Below the pieces are notes generated by a model. The model saw nothing but the letters and a program-made list of their open reading frames with translations, did no database searches and had not been told where the DNA came from. 64,000 bases of DNA from Flaviramulus sp. BrNp1-15 (GTDB taxonomy: Bacteria; Bacteroidota; Bacteroidia; Flavobacteriales; Flavobacteriaceae): assembly GCF_022259695.1 (NCBI RefSeq), contig NZ_CP092099.1:3308001-3372000 (forward strand). Direction: 5' to 3'. A program made the translations under genes and the position numbers. Below are positions 61,861 through 64,000 of the stretch, in pieces; position 1 is the stretch's first letter; each line of letters starts with the position of its first letter.

Positions 61861-64000
61861 TTATTCTGTTCTTAAACTCTTAGTTGGGTTTGCTAATGCT
61901 GCTTTTATAGCTTGAAAACTTAAAGTAAATAAGGCTACTATTAAAGCTAAAATTCCTGTGGCTACAAATATCCACCAGCTTAAATCTATTCTAAAAGCAA
62001 AATCCTGAAGCCATTTACTCATGAACCACCACGCAATTGGAGTAGCAATAATGAATGCCAATAAAACTAGCTTTACAAAGTCGGTGGATAACATTCTAAT
62101 TATGTTTGAGACTGAAGCTCCCAATACTTTTCTAATACCTATCTCTTTGGTTCGTTGTTCAGCTATATACGTTGCTAAACCAAACAATCCTAAACAAGCA
62201 ATAATTATTGCCAATAATGCAAAGGTTAATGCTACTTTACCAACGCGTCTTTCTTGACGATACATATTGTCAAAAGACTCGTCCATAAAACTATATTCAA
62301 AAGGCATTCCAGGTGCTACTGATTTATATTTTTTTTCAATAATATTTATAATGTCATTTACATTTGAAGTATTTAGTCGATAAGCCGAAACCCATTTATT
62401 ATAACCTAATCTGAAGCTTAAAGCTGCTACGTTTTGTCTTAGTGATTCATAATTAAAGTTTTTAACGATTCCGACAATGGTATATGTTAATAATTGATTA
62501 TTTCCATCCATTGTGTATATTTTTTCACCAACAGGATTATCAAAACCCGTTAATTTAGCTGCAGTTTCGTTTAATATTATTGCAGTTGAATCGGTACCAA
62601 AAGACCTGGAAAAATTTCTTCCTTCTTTTATTTCCATTTCCATAGTTTCCAAATAGTCATAATCTATACGCCAATACTGCATATTAAAGCCATTGGAAAC
62701 TGTCATAACCGATTCTGTTGAAAATGTTGTGTCAGATCGTGATGAGCCACTAACTGGTAAATAGCCTGCAAATGTTGAAGATGTTACACCTGTTAACTGC
62801 GTGATTTCATTTTTTAATGATTCCTTGGTCTCATCTGGAATTCCAGAGTTGTTAATAACTAACACCTGTTCTTTATCAAAACCTACATTTGAGTTTTGAA
62901 TATGATTTAACTGCTTATAAATAACAATTGTACCAACTATTAAAATTATGGAAGTCGTAAATTGAAATACTACCAAAAAATTACGCAATGAATTTTTTTT
63001 GTGACCAGAAGTTAATTTCCCCTTAAGCACCGTTATAGGTTTAAATGACGATAAGAAAAATGCTGGGTAAATACCCGCAAAAATACCAACAACAAATGGT
63101 AGTAAGAATAAAAAAAGTAGGTAACTAGGTTTTAATAATAAGCTAAGCTCCATTTCTTTTCCTGAGACTCCATTAAACCAACCTAAAGTAAGCCAAACAA
63201 AAACAATAGCACAAACAAGTGCAATACATGCAATAAGGGTAGATTCTGTTAAGAATTGCCCAATTAATGATTTTTTTTCGGTACCTAATACCTTTCTTAT
63301 ACCTACTTCTTTTGCTCGTCCGGAAGATCTTGCTGTTGTAAGGTTCATAAAATTAATACAGGCAAGTATTAAAATAAATAATGCTGCCGCAGAAAATATA
63401 TAGATGTACTGAATATTTCCATTAGCACTTAATTCAACACCTCTTGATGATTTTAAATGAATATCTGTAAGTGGGATTAATGAATACTCGAGGCGGTTAC
63501 CTTTTTTGGCAAATTCATCCATACTTTCAATTTGAACAAATTGTGAGACCTGTGGAAGCACATATTTATCTATAACTTCTGTAAAATTCTCATTAAAAGC
63601 TTTATAGTCTGTACCTTCTCTTAAAACAACATAGGTGTGGAAATTATGGCTTAAATAATTACCTAAAGTGTAGTTTATGTTCTTGATGGAAAAGAAAAAA
63701 TCAAAGTTAAAATGAGAGTTTTTGGGCATGTTTTCAATTACCGCATTCACTGTATACAACGTTCTTTGATTATCATCGGTTTCCAACATCTTCCCAATAG
63801 CCATTTCTGGTGATCCAAAATAACGTTTAGCTGCAGTTTCGGTAATAACCACAGTATTTGGTTCATTTAAGGCTGTTCTTGTATTGCCAACAATTGATGG
63901 AAGCGTAAAAACATCAAAAAAAGTAGAATCTACATGAACTACTGAGGTTTCATTTATATACTCATTCTCTTTTTTTATGAGTTTTGCACCTTGTGAAGCA
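61861..64000 (-). CDS. FtsX/MacB-type ABC transporter permease, 5' part beyond the window
   Basis: The frame is open through the right edge, so the N-terminus is missing; the GTG at 63852 is internal, since residues before it (EPNTVVITE and upstream) read well. About 713 residues are present. They show the MacB_PCD periplasmic domain, two FtsX core domains (about LYIFSAAALFILILACINFM, RSSGRAKEVGIRKVLGTEK, and later SNIIRMLSTDF after EQRTKEIGIRKVLGA) and the second periplasmic domain between them. Such permeases, with about 780-800 residues, carry two half-units in one chain and are typical of Bacteroidota. It couples to the ATPase gene 18 bp downstream. Confidence 0.92.
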   Translation of the reverse strand, partial: ASQGAKLIKKENEYINETSVVHVDSTFFDVFTLPSIVGNTRTALNEPNTVVITETAAKRYFGSPEMAIGKMLETDDNQRTLYTVNAVIENMPKNSHFNFDFFFSIKNINYTLGNYLSHNFHTYVVLREGTDYKAFNENFTEVIDKYVLPQVSQFVQIESMDEFAKKGNRLEYSLIPLTDIHLKSSRGVELSANGNIQYIYIFSAAALFILILACINFMNLTTARSSGRAKEVGIRKVLGTEKKSLIGQFLTESTLIACIALVCAIVFVWLTLGWFNGVSGKEMELSLLLKPSYLLFLFLLPFVVGIFAGIYPAFFLSSFKPITVLKGKLTSGHKKNSLRNFLVVFQFTTSIILIVGTIVIYKQLNHIQNSNVGFDKEQVLVINNSGIPDETKESLKNEITQLTGVTSSTFAGYLPVSGSSRSDTTFSTESVMTVSNGFNMQYWRIDYDYLETMEMEIKEGRNFSRSFGTDSTAIILNETAAKLTGFDNPVGEKIYTMDGNNQLLTYTIVGIVKNFNYESLRQNVAALSFRLGYNKWVSAYRLNTSNVNDIINIIEKKYKSVAPGMPFEYSFMDESFDNMYRQERRVGKVALTFALLAIIIACLGLFGLATYIAEQRTKEIGIRKVLGASVSNIIRMLSTDFVKLVLLAFIIATPIAWWFMSKWLQDFAFRIDLSWWIFVATGILALIVALFTLSFQAIKAALANPTKSLRTE

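Overview
The window is AT-rich, densely coded chromosomal DNA from a member of the Bacteroidota, most likely a marine Flavobacteriaceae. This rests on several traits: SusC/SusD outer-membrane pairs, a type IX secretion C-terminal domain, TAnnTTTG-type promoter boxes, many lipoproteins with Cys at about residues 17-21, and families common in this group (GSCFA, DUF5522, DUF4230, DUF4136, DUF2157/GDYXXLXY). No rRNA, tRNA, CRISPR array, prophage or classical transposase was found. Families were assigned by reading motifs; no database search was run.

Layout. (1) 1-9.3 kb: the end of a probable nucleoid-associated protein, polyphosphate kinase 2, a two-gene integron-like cassette (about 1228-2773) ending in a 130-bp attC-like hairpin, lipB, a 52-codon YqaE/Pmp3 gene, a DUF302-like secreted protein, lysS, a hybrid histidine kinase and a GDYXXLXY protein. 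(2) 9.3-16 kb: membrane proteins (frameshifted DUF2459, DUF2157, CPBP, YiaA/B), a helical-repeat protein, a probable outer-membrane barrel and a Spy-like protein. (3) 16-24 kb: hemL, a glucosaminidase-LysM lipoprotein, a PLP enzyme and a small HExxH protein in one operon; then DUF5522, DUF4136, a long aromatic amino acid hydroxylase, and two small exported proteins, one extremely Lys/Glu-rich. (4) 24-36.9 kb: enoyl-CoA hydratase, rhodanese, DUF4230, GSCFA, a GxxExxY gene framed by 25-bp inverted repeats, alaS, M23 peptidase with MerR, LemA with two TPM proteins, der, era and an FKBP lipoprotein. (5) 37-59.6 kb: a complete alpha-glucan (starch/maltodextrin) utilisation locus. (6) 59.7-64 kb: a TolC/ABC/FtsX-type permease efflux set, with the permease running off the window.

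How the glucan locus works (inference from families). A secreted, T9SS-anchored GH13 amylase (55568-58885) and surface SusD/SusE-like lipoproteins bind and cut polymer outside. SusC imports oligosaccharides. Two GH13 lipoproteins and a GH97 alpha-glucosidase trim them. An MFS carrier brings maltose across the inner membrane. GH65 phosphorylase makes beta-glucose-1-phosphate and glucose, and beta-phosphoglucomutase makes glucose-6-phosphate. A LacI-family regulator sits between the two divergent arms, and a perfect 16-bp CG-centred palindrome lies in the control region. An alpha/beta-hydrolase with an N-terminal glycan-binding-like domain is embedded in the degradative operon.

Most unusual items: the integron-like cassette with no integrase nearby; the GxxExxY gene in matching inverted repeats; a DUF4230 leader with three mutually exclusive pairing segments; a chain of three overlapping inverted repeats before the maltose-carrier gene; and a single-base frameshift in DUF2459. 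Compositional statistics, RNA folding energies and homology searches were not run.
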